In this document: piece after piece, positions 13,501 through 24,784 of the stretch
Layout: each line of letters opens with the position of its first letter
How positions within the stretch are numbered: the first letter of the stretch is position 1
The notes under the pieces: generated by a model
Databases searched by the model: none
What the model was told of the DNA's origin: nothing
The model's input: the letters and a program-made list of their open reading frames with translations, nothing else
Source of the DNA: Holothuria scabra
Taxonomy: Eukaryota > Echinodermata > Holothuroidea > Aspidochirotida > Holothuriidae
Reading direction: 5' to 3'
Assembly (NCBI GenBank): GCA_037179385.1
Contig: CM074189.1
Span: 24,799,648-24,863,647 of the forward strand
Length of the DNA: 64,000 nucleotides
Made by a program: the position numbers and the translations under genes

Positions 13501-13533
13501 TTTAGAACCTTTCCAGCTTGAGTGACGCCCATT
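1420..13533 (-). CDS. GCLC: Glutamate-cysteine ligase catalytic subunit, copy A (12 exons, 3' end outside window)
   Basis: GCLC joins glutamate to cysteine using ATP in the cytosol, the first step of glutathione synthesis. Twelve exons on the minus strand splice in a continuous frame: 13533-13383, 12634-12525, 12083-11961, 10807-10736, 10450-10337, 6713-6655, 5697-5483, 4596-4480, 3700-3562, 3113-3001, 1840-1748, 1524-1420. They give about 464 residues from the ATG at 13532. Family signatures occur in order: WGDE-IEHIL, the metal-binding Glu in WMPE and QLES, FGCP, RRGE-VSINVP, LQVTFQ with the metal-ligand Gln, [36 protein letters not shown]. No stop or frameshift is seen. The last exons (about 150 residues) must lie left of base 1; none was found in 1-1,419. 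The residue matching human Cys249 is Ser here. An AG acceptor sits one base before the ATG, so an untranslated upstream exon is likely but was not located. Family assignment is very secure; catalytic activity is inferred. Confidence 0.94.
1748..1840 (-). CDS. GCLC: GCLC copy A exon 11
   Basis: 93 nt, 31 codons. [12 protein letters not shown] and [10 protein letters not shown] match STNWQTMRFKPP and GWRVEFRPME. The Arg and Glu of FRP-E belong to the active site of the family. Phase 0 at both ends. Confidence 0.93.
2158..2250. repeat. Three-unit tandem repeat, about 32 bp
   Basis: Three diverged copies of ATCAGAACATTCTCAATACA-GTAATCAAT in intron 10 of GCLC copy A. Confidence 0.85.
3001..3113 (-). 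CDS. GCLC: GCLC copy A exon 10
   Basis: 113 nt. [20 protein letters not shown] matches the family AQHVAHLFIRDPLTLFEEKI; ends TRHFD at a strong GTAAGT donor. Copy A keeps the Arg of RDP, which copy B replaces with His. Confidence 0.92.
3562..3700 (-). CDS. GCLC: GCLC copy A exon 9
   Basis: 139 nt. [15 protein letters not shown] and the LND tract match PLKNNNYRISKSRYD and YND of the family; ends QKLFDG. TGCAG acceptor and GGAG|GTAACT donor. Confidence 0.91.
3911..4236 (+). mobile_element. tRNA-derived SINE with (CTGA)n tail inside an inverted repeat
   Basis: Core at about 3,955-4,020 resembles tRNA-Glu: D-arm GGTCTAACGGTAAGAGC, anticodon stem TCCGC/GCGGA with loop CTCTCAG (anticodon CTC), and a B-box-like GGTTCTATTCC. 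The acceptor stem is missing, so this is not a tRNA gene. The core is flanked by roughly 35-bp inverted arms (left 3,912-3,954, right 4,069-4,106, sharing TTGTTTTTCCTACTCCATTG). After the right arm come a unique tail and a CTGA microsatellite (4,172-4,236). Lies in intron 8 of GCLC copy A. Partial copies are at 12,301, 34,599 and about 49,722. Confidence 0.7.
4172..4236. repeat. (CTGA)n microsatellite tail of the SINE
   Basis: About 16 uninterrupted CTGA units forming the 3' tail of the tRNA-derived element. Confidence 0.97.
4480..4596 (-). CDS. GCLC: GCLC copy A exon 8
   Basis: 117 nt, 39 codons, phase 0 at both ends. Encodes [18 protein letters not shown] and SRNKEER, matching ALSAASPFYRGY, IDCRW and RTREERG. 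The donor reads GTTGGT, a weak version of the GT consensus; copy B also has a GTT donor here. Confidence 0.92.
5483..5697 (-). CDS. GCLC: GCLC copy A exon 7 (LQVTFQ catalytic segment)
   Basis: 215 nt, 71 whole codons. Contains [20 protein letters not shown] and [10 protein letters not shown] followed by [18 protein letters not shown]. The Gln of LQVT corresponds to an active-site metal ligand. The two residues before it are Ser-Ser, where human GCLC has Cys-Cys (248/249) and copy B has Ser-Cys. Confidence 0.93.
6048..6270. repeat. MITE-like inverted-repeat segment
   Basis: CACACTGCCGCGACTACC (6,180) is inverted at GGTAGTCGTGGTGGTGTG (6,246-6,263), and a related motif, CCGGTACACACTGCCACGA, stands at 6,052. 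Unusually CpG-rich for the window. In intron 6 of GCLC copy A. Confidence 0.5.
6655..6713 (-). CDS. GCLC: GCLC copy A exon 6
   Basis: 59 nt. Encodes [13 protein letters not shown], matching RHRRGEKVVINVP of the family. TACAG acceptor and CCAG|GTAAGA donor. It is separated from exon 5 by a 3.6-kb intron, the largest in the visible part of copy A. Confidence 0.9.
6965..7155. repeat. Degenerate repeat of CCACTTTTGTCACA
   Basis: CACTTTTGTC, ACTTTTGTCAC and variants recur about seven times at irregular spacing. No coding sense. In intron 5 of GCLC copy A. Confidence 0.6.
9936..10035. repeat. (CATCAC)n-type microsatellite
   Basis: About 100 bp of CAT and CAC triplets, partly degenerate, in intron 5 of GCLC copy A. 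Confidence 0.97.
10337..10450 (-). CDS. GCLC: GCLC copy A exon 5
   Basis: 114 nt. Starts [10 protein letters not shown], equivalent to LGCPGFTLP in vertebrate GCLC, and ends SLMGRYR. This is the most divergent shared exon, with about 13 of 37 residues equal to copy B, although its length is unchanged. Confidence 0.9.
10736..10807 (-). CDS. GCLC: GCLC copy A exon 4
   Basis: 72 nt encoding 23 whole codons, with [18 protein letters not shown] matching the family SILEENQALCTITSFP region. CAAG acceptor, CCAAG|GTAAAA donor. Same length as in copy B. Confidence 0.9.
11961..12083 (-). CDS. GCLC: GCLC copy A exon 3
   Basis: 123 nt. Contains [10 protein letters not shown] and FQLESSP, whose two Glu residues match the metal ligands human Glu96 and Glu103, then [10 protein letters not shown], matching the family FNTVEANM. 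Clean CAG acceptor and AAG|GTAACG donor. Confidence 0.93.
12301..12401 (+). mobile_element. Partial copy of the tRNA-derived SINE
   Basis: Matches the right arm and tail of the element at 3,911: CAGTATAAGCAGTGGAGTAG, AACCAGTGAGCC, AACTGGAAAATGCC, CGGGCTAGACT-AAACCAA. The tRNA-like core and the CTGA tail are absent. In intron 2 of GCLC copy A. Confidence 0.6.
12525..12634 (-). CDS. GCLC: GCLC copy A exon 2
   Basis: 110 nt, starting [10 protein letters not shown] directly after the WGDE of exon 1, so the conserved E-x-E metal-binding pair is rebuilt across the splice. The CAG acceptor and TAG|GTAAAT donor are visible. It ends with two bases of a Ser codon completed in exon 3. Confidence 0.92.
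13130..13350. repeat. CATATGGG-rich repeat segment
   Basis: CCCTATATGGG, TTCATATGGGC, CCATATGGGTCCC, ACATATGGGCTCCC and GATGGGTCCC follow each other. A looser version occurs at 18,500-18,900. Lies right next to exon 1 of GCLC copy A, in intron 1. Origin unknown. Confidence 0.5.
13383..13533 (-). CDS. GCLC: GCLC copy A exon 1
   Basis: Fifty codons from ATG (13532-13530), starting [10 protein letters not shown], with [10 protein letters not shown] in the middle and ending AFVWGDE. The final Glu is a metal ligand in the family. The exon opens one base after a CAG acceptor and ends at a GAG|GTGAGT donor, phase 0. The N-terminal MG matches the usual GCLC start, which supports this ATG. Confidence 0.93.
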
Positions 13534-16500
13534 CTGAAAATGACTTAATCTACATTAATGAAATTTATTGGAACGTGAAAATATGTTTAAAAAATTCCTA
13601 TGCCAATCATTGGTCTAGCTAGGGATTTTTGTTAGAGAGAGTGACAATGGCCTGAACAGCGACCTTAAAGAAGGATGTTTAAAACCTAAACAGGGCGCCG
13701 ACAAGCATCTTTCTACGTGAAGAGGCCATTCCAGCCTGGCCATATTGACTCTCTAAGTAGTCCAAGATTGGTTTTCAACTTCTAGAGCCCGCAAGTATTT
13801 AAGACTTAAGGTTTAATGAAGAGCACAAACTTGCATTACAAATAAAAAGTTTTTAACTTCTCATTTCAACCCTCCCCATGGAAAATTTGTTCAACACAGT
13901 TACGTGACGTAGAACTCTCACTTCCGGTTTACGAAACTAGCGCCTACTCGAGGAAGCTGATTTTTTTCACTTTGGTCAGCATGACGATCGTTGCTTTTCT
14001 CTAAAAGGGTAACATGGTGTTTTTTTATTGCTGTTACCATTGTATTGCATTGATTGTATTCTTTGTCATTGTTGGGGATTAGGTTAGGGATTAGGGTCAT
14101 TGTAAGCCAGTTAGTAAATTTCTAATGTTAAACAGTTCGAATCGCCCAGGAATATGGCAGATGAGTTCGAATCTTGATCAGCGACACCTTCTCAACCACT
14201 TCTATCCATAAAGTGTAGTTAATCAGCATAAAAAGCGCCTGTTAGAGAAAGGTCTGGTGCTTTTGAAAATGGAGGTTTTTGAAAGTGAAGGCGTCATTTC
14301 TCTGACTTTGGTTAAGGATAATAAAAGAGTGTCTATTTTTGCACTATTTTTTGGACTTTAAAAAGATTGAAATATATATGAGAAGTTGCTTAAAAAGGTA
14401 GGTTTACTGAGGTTTCCGTTAAGAAACTCCGGGTTCGGTAATCGTACTCAGCACAAATTAACCTACACTACGCACAAAATGTACCGACTTACTGCTGCAT
14501 GTGAACTACCAAGTGGCTAAATGATACACTCAGGGACTCTATCGCTACATATCCACTTGAACTGGGCCATCTTACATGACCTAGTTAACGTATGGTATAA
14601 CACGTGAAAATTGAACGTCATTACCTGCTTTTATTGCTGCAAACATAAAAGAAAGTGCTTTTAGAGAGTATTTCTTCCAAAAATAAAAGGGAAAAGATTC
14701 TTAAAATTTGACATTTCATATTTAGGCCTCACCCAGTTTCTAGGACATGAAACAAGTCACCTTACATTTCATGTGGGCATACCAAGTCAAGAAAGGCTGT
14801 ATGCAACATGTATGTACCAGCGAACTACCGTAAAATGATAACTTACTGTGAAAAAAATGCGTTGACTGGAGATTGCAAAATAATTTCAGTACTTCTTTGC
14901 ACTACATTTAAAAAAAATTGCACTTACATGAAAGAACATATCAATGCCTATAAATTGTGGACACGCTTCATACAAGAAAGTTTGTAGACTTTATATGAAA
15001 CAATTATCTGTTTATTAGGTACCGAAATTTCTATTGTTCCATTTAGGGTAAGTTTAATCATTCAATTAGGCTATGCGTACAAATGATATGCTTTGGTAGA
15101 AAAAATCATAAAATCATAAAACTCTGATATCTGTTCAAAATCGTGATTTTGATCATTTCATACTTTGTGACGTCACAATTTGGGGAAATTCCCTCGAGGA
15201 TTCGTGCCCCAACACATACGGTTGGGTCATATTAAGCCGACCCTGTTAACCTTCAAACATTTGAAAAACAACTTCCAGAAATACCTTTCAGCAGGAAAAA
15301 CACATTTGCGACTAAATATATTAAGCCTGAAAATTACGTTAATTTGAAAAAAAAAAAAAACACATTTTGCCCCCGAAATCAACAATTCCATAAATTAAAT
15401 CGATTTAACCAAATAGAAAAACGAACTGAGAGATCAAAAGTATTTAATTGGCCGGTGTGCAAAAGTATGAAAATCAAAAAGCAGGTGTACCTAGACCCTT
15501 TAACAAAACCCCGAATACTGCATAGTGAAACTGCATTAGTGAAACCCTAGAACCACTTATGAAGACTGAGAAGCAACCGACGAAATCTGAAAATCTAACT
15601 ATCTAAGATGTGATTCTTCATTTATTTTAAGCTACTCTTGTGATACACCAAATTCGGAAGAGGAAATCGATGCGTTTAAATTTACGTCTAAAACATTCCT
15701 CCCTTTTGTTATCAATTCTGGTTTATTGCAATGCTTCTTTTGCTCCAAAATCACATTTTGCTTACAGTCTGAGTTTTCTAACCCTTACCCATTGATCCCA
15801 GTAGCCAGTTCTACTTGCCCGAGTCTAATGTAAAGCATTATTTGTCAATATTTTAACATTATCATCCCTTTTAAAAAACCTTAATTACCTGACAGTGCTT
15901 TTTGTTTCTCGCGAGTTTGTTGCCTTCAAATTTTCATACCCCCGCAATTTGCTTACCCAAACAACTTTTACCTACAATGTGTATGTTGTCAATTATAACA
16001 ACGTATTACAATGCTGATAAATGGCGAAATGAACGGAAAAATGGGAGTGTGTGAAGGACTAGCATGCTCGACTAAGTGAGTTTTTCACTTACATTTCCCA
16101 CATTGACAGAAATTTTAGCAAAAAGTAATAAGGTTATCAGGGCCAGATATGAAGATCAATGTATGGGTCAGATAGGGATTTCTTAAATGGAGCACACGTG
16201 ATGCAGATGTGGGATTTAACTCTGGCCACATAATAACTTGATATAATCAGTTCACCAGGACCAGATAGAAGGTATGGCCTGTATAATATTATTTCGATCA
16301 AATCTGTACAGGAATCAAATGCAACTTTAGGGGTAAAATTTGAATATCATATCTATCTCTTATCTTGCAAGATATACGAGAGCAAAACTAGAACACTACA
16401 TCTAAGGCATACTTGGGAGGGATAAATTTGTATGCATGAGGTCTGGTCCCTTAAACATAATTTTTGGCCGAACACGGGTCCATGATAACTGGGCATGTCT

Positions 16501-19500
16501 TCTGTGGCTATGAACCAAAGTTGGACATTTATTCCACATTCATTATTCATCCTTTTTAAAAGGCAAAACTAGTTACCAGAAAAGTCTCGAAGTCAAAAGT
16601 TAAAACGAGTTTTTCATGTTCCTCTCATAACGATATAACCAGCAGACCGTCTTTTAGAGGAAAGAAGCATAAAAAGGGAACTGAACAAAAATAATTCAAA
16701 AAGGTTTTTCATGCAGTCATTGGCACTTCACGAACACTCATTAGTCGTCTTTTTACGAGATCACATCATGTTAACGACTGTCCACGTCGCCAAGATCGGT
16801 CGGTGTATAAATAATGCGGTCGCGTGCAATACTTTAATTGTACGCCAACCGACGAGATGTTTTAGGCTGCGACTTGATACAGGAAAACTTTAGTTATAGA
16901 ACGTTTCTGTTAAAGTTCAAAATGCTGTCTAATCCTATGTTGCCTGAATGTCCTAGGGAACCCCCCATTATCCCGCTTAGTATTGATTTCAGGTGAGATC
17001 TTCCTCTTTTTTCTTACGTTAATTCAGTTCAAAGCCCACGCCAGCCTGAATAAAATGCTAGGTTGTTTGTGTAAAAGCCATCCGTCGAATATTCAAGCAA
17101 ATGATCTGCACGGTTTACCTGGGTTCATTTTATTTTCAGCATGTACACAAGATACCTTTAGCTTTATTCATGAATTATAATTTACAAACATGAATTGATT
17201 CGTACTCGGGAGTGGTGGTTACATTACGGGAAAAAACTCGAATTTCATTTAAAAATCGAATTCAACATTTGCATTCCGGACAAATAATATTTCCACTTCC
17301 GAACGAAAATGAAATTATTCTTGGAAGTAAGTTAGAACCTCTCAAAAAAATTTGAATTTCACTTACCTGGCCCTCGTTCTATTATGATACTGGGAGATAA
17401 AGAATTCCCTAAAACAAATTCCTTTTACCGCGTAAAATCCAAACGATTCTTTGGCGGAGAAGTCGAAAGACAATATAAACTTACTGTACCGGTAAGTATT
17501 TGAAGGACACGAACCTCACCAAACAAAGGCCAGATACAGGAAGGCTTGATAAAAATTTGTAAAAATTGATTTGCGTATCCCACCTCAGCTGGTACAACCG
17601 ATGCAGGGCAACAAGTTAAAAAAGAACTGGTAATGATACAGTTACACATAGGCTCACACAAAATCAAAACGTGTAGAACGAAAGTGTTTTCGCGGCCAAC
17701 GACACCAACAACATTAAAAAGCTGGTTTCCAAACAGTACAATAAACCTTTTGTCATAAAAAAGACTCCAAAAGCGCCACAACGCGATCGATTGGATCACC
17801 GCAGCAGACAAAATTATTGTGTCCATCTTAGAGATATGTGACAGATTCGAGAAAAAAGTGAAACCTAATAAAAAACCTAAAAAGATCATTAACAGATTTC
17901 ATTAAAAAATATACATTAAGACCAATCGAAGTTCAATGTTTATAATCCGACAAGTTTGCATAGACTCCCAGTTTGAAGTCCTTTCAATTGGCTCTACATA
18001 TGGGCTGTTAACCTCTAAATCGCGCAGAGCAGGATTTTTCGCGAAATCGGTCTTTGAGTTCGCACGCGAAAATGTTATTACGTTTTCTAATTGAAAAATT
18101 TTATATATCAAAATGACAAGGGTTTTCTTTGTCCTATCAAACCGAATCTAAAAAAGGTTGTAGGGAAAGATATGTAAATTTTTAATATCACTTGAAATTT
18201 TTTGACCAATGACAACAAGCAAGAATTATGGCAAGTCTTGTTTGCAACTATCGACCGAAAACACCCTAAAATCTGAGTTTCCAATACGAAAATCATAAAA
18301 CCACTCCTTTTAAAACTGGAAATGGACGAGCCTTTTCATCAAAACATGGAAAATTAGACTTAACAGCTTAAAGGGAACTGTCTAAAGGAATCAAAAGGAA
18401 CTGAAATTTGTTAATTTGCTGTATGTTTGGGCAGGAGGTGCACAGTTTGTCAGAAAATGTACCATGTTTTCATAGTGATTCACACAGGTAAGCGTGTTCA
18501 CTGAACACATATGCACTGATCATTCCCATATGAAAATAGCCGTAGACATCAACTTAAAATCCCTATTCTGCCTTCAAGGTGACGTTACCATGAACCTAAG
18601 CACAGCAATTTCCCCGGCAACATTACCAAGAGGGAGTTAAAGACCCCTTCCGTGACAATTAAGGAGTCCATGGATGTAATTTTGCACCCAGGATTAATGG
18701 TTAACATGGGATCCATAATTACGACCGAAATGACACATATAGGAGAGTCTGGGAAACTATGCTAACGACTAACTTTGGGGGAAAATGTGGCTCAGCCCTC
18801 TGATTTCCCTTTTGCATATGTACCACCCATATGCCAGTCATTTATCCCAGTGTCCATCAGAAAACATTTTTCCTTGATATCTGCAGACATGAGCTTCAGA
18901 GTCCAAAAGATTCCATGGGACATTCACTTCCACATGCAGCAAAAACACACCGAGCCACTGAGCTCGTAAACTAAATCTTACAAGAAGACTACAGGTTAAA
19001 TCACCCTAATAGTAAGACTGTCAAATCAAATATTTGTCGAAACAGTTATGAATCACCTTATTTAAGTGGTGCAGGTGAGCGTCCACCCTACAAACCCCAA
19101 GCCTTTTTTTGTACAAAAAGGCCGACCAGAAAAGATGGCCATATTATGACAATACAACCAGGACTAACTACAAACAACTTTGTGTTCCATGAACTTGTCA
19201 ATTAGTGATATCTCCATTACGTATAACAGACGAGAGACCATCTTTGGATCAGCTAATACTAATTTATTATAGAATTCCACAAAATGGTTGGGCTCCAGAA
19301 GTGAGTGGCGTGACTGGAGTATTTATATATTTGGATAAAATAATTAGTGTGAAAGGGAAAAGTAAAATTTACAGGAAATCATGTATTGGTCTGATTCATT
19401 ATAGGTGATTGACTGCGGGTAAAATTAAGCTAAAGCAAGTACATGAAGGGATTTAAAGTTTGCAAACCGTGATTAACCTAAAATATTCCAATGCAATCAT

Positions 19501-20215
19501 TCCTTTCTTCCGTCAGCGAGCATGAAGACTGTTCACTTCAACAAACAAAATAATTATTTCCTCATCTTTGCTTGTGCTTGGATGACTTCCAATTGCATTT
19601 TGTAATTGATACTAATCCAGGTCCCCGTCCAAATGCCTGATATGTGGTTGACATAGTTTCGAAGCAGCTGTCTTCCTAATGTATTTGATAAATAAGTTAT
19701 GCAAAGGAGTGACACATTTAGGCCAAGGCTCCACTAGAAATAACTGAAAATGAAATTTTGTACCCGAACCGAATGTCAGATTGAAATTTTAAAGGGAATA
19801 TAAATGGTAGGCCTACATGATAATTCCAGAATCGTCTTCAATGTTAAGACATTTATCTGTGATACTTGTCCTCACGGGTTTTAACAGAATCTCGTACACC
19901 ATACTGAGAATATATGGCATTTTCTATCCAAGTCTATTAATTGGAGAAAGCTACGGTACTACAGTTAATGAATATATTGAAGTGGCGTAACTACAGGAGC
20001 GTGGACAGGAGCGGGGCGGTTTCCTCTTACAATACAAAATTAGGAAATTCCCCGTCTGATGTCTAACTAGACGACCAAGTAACACTAATGAACTGCAGTG
20101 CGGTTTTCAGAACATTTCTTTCATAAAATTCGGAATTCTTTTCATTGTATACCCATACTTTTAAATATTTAGGTCTATAAAGTTTTCGGCGCAGTTTTCG
20201 TGGCACAAAATCCAA
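13534..20215. other. Intergenic: upstream region of GCLC copy A
   Basis: No exon or promoter could be recognised, although an untranslated first exon of copy A should lie here. A TATA-like GTATAAATAA at 16,804 stands in a short CpG-richer patch (16,780-16,860). The CATATGGG-type motifs reappear at 18,500-18,900. Confidence 0.5.
17425..17889 (-). CDS. Hypothetical 154-codon open frame
   Basis: Longest non-transposon open frame in the window. Starts MIFLGFLLGFTFFS and is hydrophobic for its first half (for example IILSAAVIQSIALW), with Cys-rich NCIITSSFLTCC near the middle. No family recognised, no neighbouring exon and no start context of note. In AT-rich DNA of this length one such frame can arise by chance, so it is listed only as a candidate. 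Confidence 0.15.
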   Translation of the reverse strand: MIFLGFLLGFTFFSNLSHISKMDTIILSAAVIQSIALWRFWSLFYDKRFIVLFGNQLFNVVGVVGRENTFVLHVLILCEPMCNCIITSSFLTCCPASVVPAEVGYANQFLQIFIKPSCIWPLFGEVRVLQILTGTVSLYCLSTSPPKNRLDFTR

Positions 20216-20223
20216 CTGAAATG

Positions 20224-21821
20224 CAGGGGCGGAGCTGCCATATGGTCGGGGGGGGGGGGGTCGGTCGTCCCCTGAACGACCGAAATTGTCTGTCGGCGCC
20301 CTTTTAGGTTTTTAACATACTTAACTCTTGCACCATTATTGGCAAAATATATAATTTAATGGGGTTGTTTTCAGGCCAAGTTAACAAAATGCTCAAAAAG
20401 CCACCAGTAACTGTACTATCTGCACTTTATTCTGTTGAAAAGGGTCATCTTCTGTAATATAGGGATAGGTTTTTCCGAAACGTATCATGCTTTATACACA
20501 CTAAATGAATGATGTTGCTGTGCTTAGGTGCTCCGACACCAAGCGTGATTAAAAGCTTACAAAATACACAGATTCATATTACATTCACACTCCCAACCAA
20601 TAATAAGTGATAAATGATGTTGCAAAGGGCGCAACAATAATTGTAGCGCAAATAGCCCTCTTTATAATCGTCAACATAGACAATAAAAAAGTTTAAAAAG
20701 ATACCAAAATAGCTTCCAAAACATTTTTCAAAATTATTTGAAGAGAACGTTCAGATTAAAATAAAATAAAACATAGTAGTAATGATTTAAGAGTTTTAAT
20801 AAGCGGTTTCCATTTTTGCTTTTCTGCAAGTGGCCACTCTCATGATAAGTGGCTATTTCTGACGCTGTACGATCCCATGAAAGTGCTTATTTTTGTACTT
20901 TCGTGGTCCCAAAAGCCAGAAAATTGCTTCTAATAAGCCTAGGTGTAGGCTACTTTTATTTATTATGAATTCGGTATCTGGAGAGCCAAGCAGACCTTGT
21001 GTCTTGGCTATTCCTTGCAATTTACTACATAAATGGCTATTTCAGAGTGGTCACATGATGTAAATTACGTCAATTATTACTTCTTCGTATACTTATCTTG
21101 ATTTCCAGATGCAAAAAATGTACAACTAACGGTGATTAATTTCCATAATTTTTCCTCCTGTAAGACTGCTTGTTGTTTGGTTGTAGCAGGTTTAATCTTC
21201 ATCTTCATATATTAGCCCATATTTAAAATCTTAAATCGAAACCTGACAATAACACAAGATATAATTACCGCCTTAAAACTAGAATTTGAAAGAGAGGGAT
21301 AGGAACATGGACATCCACAGGTAGGGGCAAGGGGGGGGGGGACTTGCCCTCCCCTGGAAAATAAAAAACCTGAAAACGAAGAAAACATAAAGAAAAAGTG
21401 AAAAAAATAAAAACCAACATTTCTAAATAGTTCACTTAGTGTTTCCCCTATATCCTATTTATGTGGCGTTAATAGGCTTTAGAAATTCCATTCCCCGAGA
21501 TCTGAGAGGCATTTCGGAAAAAAAATTTCTTACCCTCCGCGCCAACTCATGGTGACGCGGAGTTTTCACCCCTAGAAGAATTTTGTCCTCCCAATTTTCT
21601 TCTGCGGAGACCCATGGGTAGAAAATGTAAACATGTTTCAATTGTAAAACTTGCTGAGCAGGAATGGCAAAGTAGTCTTCTACCAGGTGCGGAAAATCAA
21701 ATGGAAAGCCTGAAAAGGCTTCGATCGTGCTGAGGCTCAGGAAAGTAACTCCCCTGCAGCGCCCATGCAGTCTATTTTCGCCCCATCTGACCGAAATCCC
21801 TAGCTCCGCCACTGCTCACTG
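20224..21821. mobile_element. hAT-like element, 1.6 kb, intergenic
   Basis: Flanked by CTGAAATG (20,216-20,223 and 21,822-21,829). The left end is CAGGGGCGGAGCTGCC; the right end read inwards is CAGTGAGCAGTGGCGGAGCT, which carries the common hAT end CAGTGGCGGAGCT. The inside has two G runs (20,250 and 21,331) and a 117-codon minus-strand open frame (21,459-21,812) that reaches into the end repeat and is not transposase-like. Confidence 0.65.
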
Positions 21822-22067
21822 CTGAAATGTAATTACGCTCAAATTTTGGAAACCTTTCCTGACTTTAAAATTGTTTTCTATGTGACACCAGATCATGAAG
21901 TGACACTGGTCAGCTAGAATGCTGTTTCCCAACTTTTCCAAGAAGTGAAAAAAAAAACTTTAAAAATCTTAATTGAAAAAGGGCAGGAGTGTTAGTGAGC
22001 TTCATGATACCGTAACAAAGTCAGGATATTTGAGAGCTTGCACACTAAAGTGATAGCGGATGCAGTT

Positions 22068-22120
22068 CACTGTGACACCAGGGAGGTGAATCACACCTTC
22101 CTGGTGACACCTCAAAAAAT
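22068..22120. repeat. Short hairpin-forming inverted repeat
   Basis: CACCAGGGAGGTG-AATCA-CACCTTCCTGGTG: 13-bp arms with one mismatch. No flanking duplication seen. Confidence 0.75.
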
Positions 22121-23344
22121 CTTCAACTTTTCACGTCGCAAAGTTTCCACCCTTACAAGCCCTGCGTAAATTTTTTAACATTTATACAAAGAAAATAAGC
22201 TACAGAAAGGTATAAACAATTATTAGTTCAAACCAAAATGCGTTCTCATCGTCGCTATATTATATTCGACACAGTTTCTATTTGCAAATATTCAATTACT
22301 TGGCTAATACACAAATACTAATCCAAATTGTTCATTGGAAACGTAACTGCACATTACCTGATATATATCAGACCCCTTCTCATGAGTTAAAACAGTGTTG
22401 CAGCGGTTGGTTGTCTTCTTCAGACTGCTATATCGAAGTCCTCAACACAACGACGACCTCTACACGATATTTGCAAATGTAATCATTGTAAGGTATAGAC
22501 ACTTATTGCGTTATTAAAATTTTGTGTTATACCTTCCCGATTGGAAAATTTACAGGTACATATTATGGTTTCACAAATTGATTTTTTTCAATGATTCGTC
22601 TGGCAGGAGTTAATAACCTCACACTGTACACCATCCAAACTAATCGACGAAGTTGATATATTTGCTAGTTTCATCTTTTAGACCAGCTTAAGTAGTCGAT
22701 TACTGTTTTCTTCTCATTCCCTTGGATTATATTTGTGAAAACATATGCACAAAGCTCTAAAATGAAGGAAAAACAAAGCAATAATGGAAAATGTGAACTT
22801 AAATTTTGCCTGAGAATGAATATTATGAACAAAGACACCGATGGAAGAACGTGTTGTGACAAAAGAACATCACTTGATTGAAATAAAGTTGACTCCAACT
22901 TCACGAAAATTGAGTTTGTCCTTGGAGAGTTGGGGTATAATCATATCGGGTAAACAGAGGCCTACCTATTTATTTGGATAGTTTATTTTTAACTCAGAAG
23001 ATGTACATGTTTAATGACAATTCCAGCGGGTTTCATTTGTTGCACTGCAGGCGGAGTTATTATACAATTATTAAAATATTGATATCGTCATAATCAATGC
23101 AATTTTCTTCAATGAAAATTAGAATTGAAGTCAAGGCCGTTGGCAAATAATGTGGTATCTACAGATGCTATCACCTGATCACCTGTCTGTACTCAAAGCA
23201 GTACGAAGTTCTGTACACATTCTAGTGTTATTATAAAATGGGAAGTCACCGATTACAATTTTCCCTAGTTCGACGAACAACATTCTGCACAAATATGTCA
23301 TCTCTCTGGTTTTGTAACGTAATAACGTCAAGAGAGCTGTAAAA

Positions 23345-23747
23345 CAGTTCGGGAGATAACCTCTTTCGGGGCAAATGGTTTTTCACCCGATCATGTTTGG
23401 TAGTTAACCGCGCAAATTTTGAGATATCGTGCAATTTTGTCACGTTCTGTGTCCTAAGCTTAACTTATAGACTCGACACAGCCGCAATGTTTGTTCAATG
23501 TCTTCTGCAGAAAGTTGTGTAAGTAACTCGTGCTAGCAATTTAGCTCATTAATACGTTGTTGAAAGTTTTTTAAGATTTCTTTTTGTGGTGGTGAATAAT
23601 AACATTGTATATGAACATATCCGCATTTATAAAACAAAGCGACGCCTGTGAAGAGGTACACACTAAGTGCTCATGAATGTTCATGCTGAAAATTTTCTCC
23701 CGATCGGGTGAATTCTCGTTTTCACCCGAAAACAGTTATCTCCCGAA
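23345..23747. mobile_element. MITE with about 50-bp inverted ends, 403 bp
   Basis: Ends carry TTCGGGAGATAAC and, further in, TTCACCCGATC in mirror order. The direct repeat TGTAAAA flanks it (23,338-23,344 and 23,748-23,754). No coding content. Confidence 0.65.
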
Positions 23748-24784
23748 TGTAAAATCTTTCAGATAATACCCTTTGGGCTCTAATTTGCTTTAAGTGACCT
23801 AAACGTCATACGTGGACACGTGGGGTTAGGGTTACAGTTAGAGTTAGGGGCAGGCATATATAAATACATATAGGTGTACCTACATGCATAAGCATACCTA
23901 TGTATATGTTTTGGGTTAGGATGCACTATATGTAGTTTCTGAGTGCACTGGGTACAGAAACCCAACCAGTGCCTAAACTTGAAACTGACTAAATCCTTTT
24001 TAAGTTCCTAAATTGATTGACAGGTAACTTTGTTCCACTTGCTTGACTGTTGTTGTTTTCTTTCTTAATGATGATATCTTACTTCCAAAGGGCAGTAATC
24101 CTATAACATTGCCGCTCTAAAGATGCTACATTTAAAGAAACCTGTGCAGCCGATACAAGTAAACCGTTCTTACAACTTTTAATCAAAACAACTGTTAAGC
24201 CTGTTTTAGGTTGGCGATTTCATTAATGTTCTTAATTTCTCTAATATAACAAAGAAATGTTAGTATTTAAGTAGCCAACGGGAGTCCGAATTTCCTGATC
24301 GCATTTTAAACGATTCCAGATTGTCCCTGAAAGAAAGAATCTGTTTTTATTCACCAAGTAATAAAACGGCACTTCTGGAAACTAGCAAGAAAAGTTTAGA
24401 TAAATTTTGCTCTCGTTGGCGCCTTGCAATGAGAGATTAGGGAGAGAAAAAATACCCCAAGTTCTCTCAGATGTAGCACAGAACAGATGCAATTTTCTTC
24501 ATTGTCTACAAATTTGGAAAAATTTAAGCAATTAAACAATGCGAGGCCCAAACGAAGGCTATTTATACTGTTGATTCCCGTTTCACCTTCCATCCCCACT
24601 CCTTAGTAGGCCTTAGCAAACCACGGCCATATAAACTGATACAACGTTTGGCCTTTAGTAACAATGCACACCCACATAACCCCCACAATGGTTAAAAAAA
24701 TGTAAGTAAATAAATATATCTTCTCGAACCAAGTGCTGTTATGTTCCCAAACCCCTTACAACCATTGGGTTAAAACAGTTAAAC

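Noticed and set aside
14078..14095. Telomere-like TTAGGG steps
   Set aside because: Only two or three imperfect units here and near 23,822; no array.
21459..21812. 117-codon minus-strand protein
   Set aside because: Runs into the terminal repeat of the hAT-like element at 20,224-21,821 and shows no family motif.
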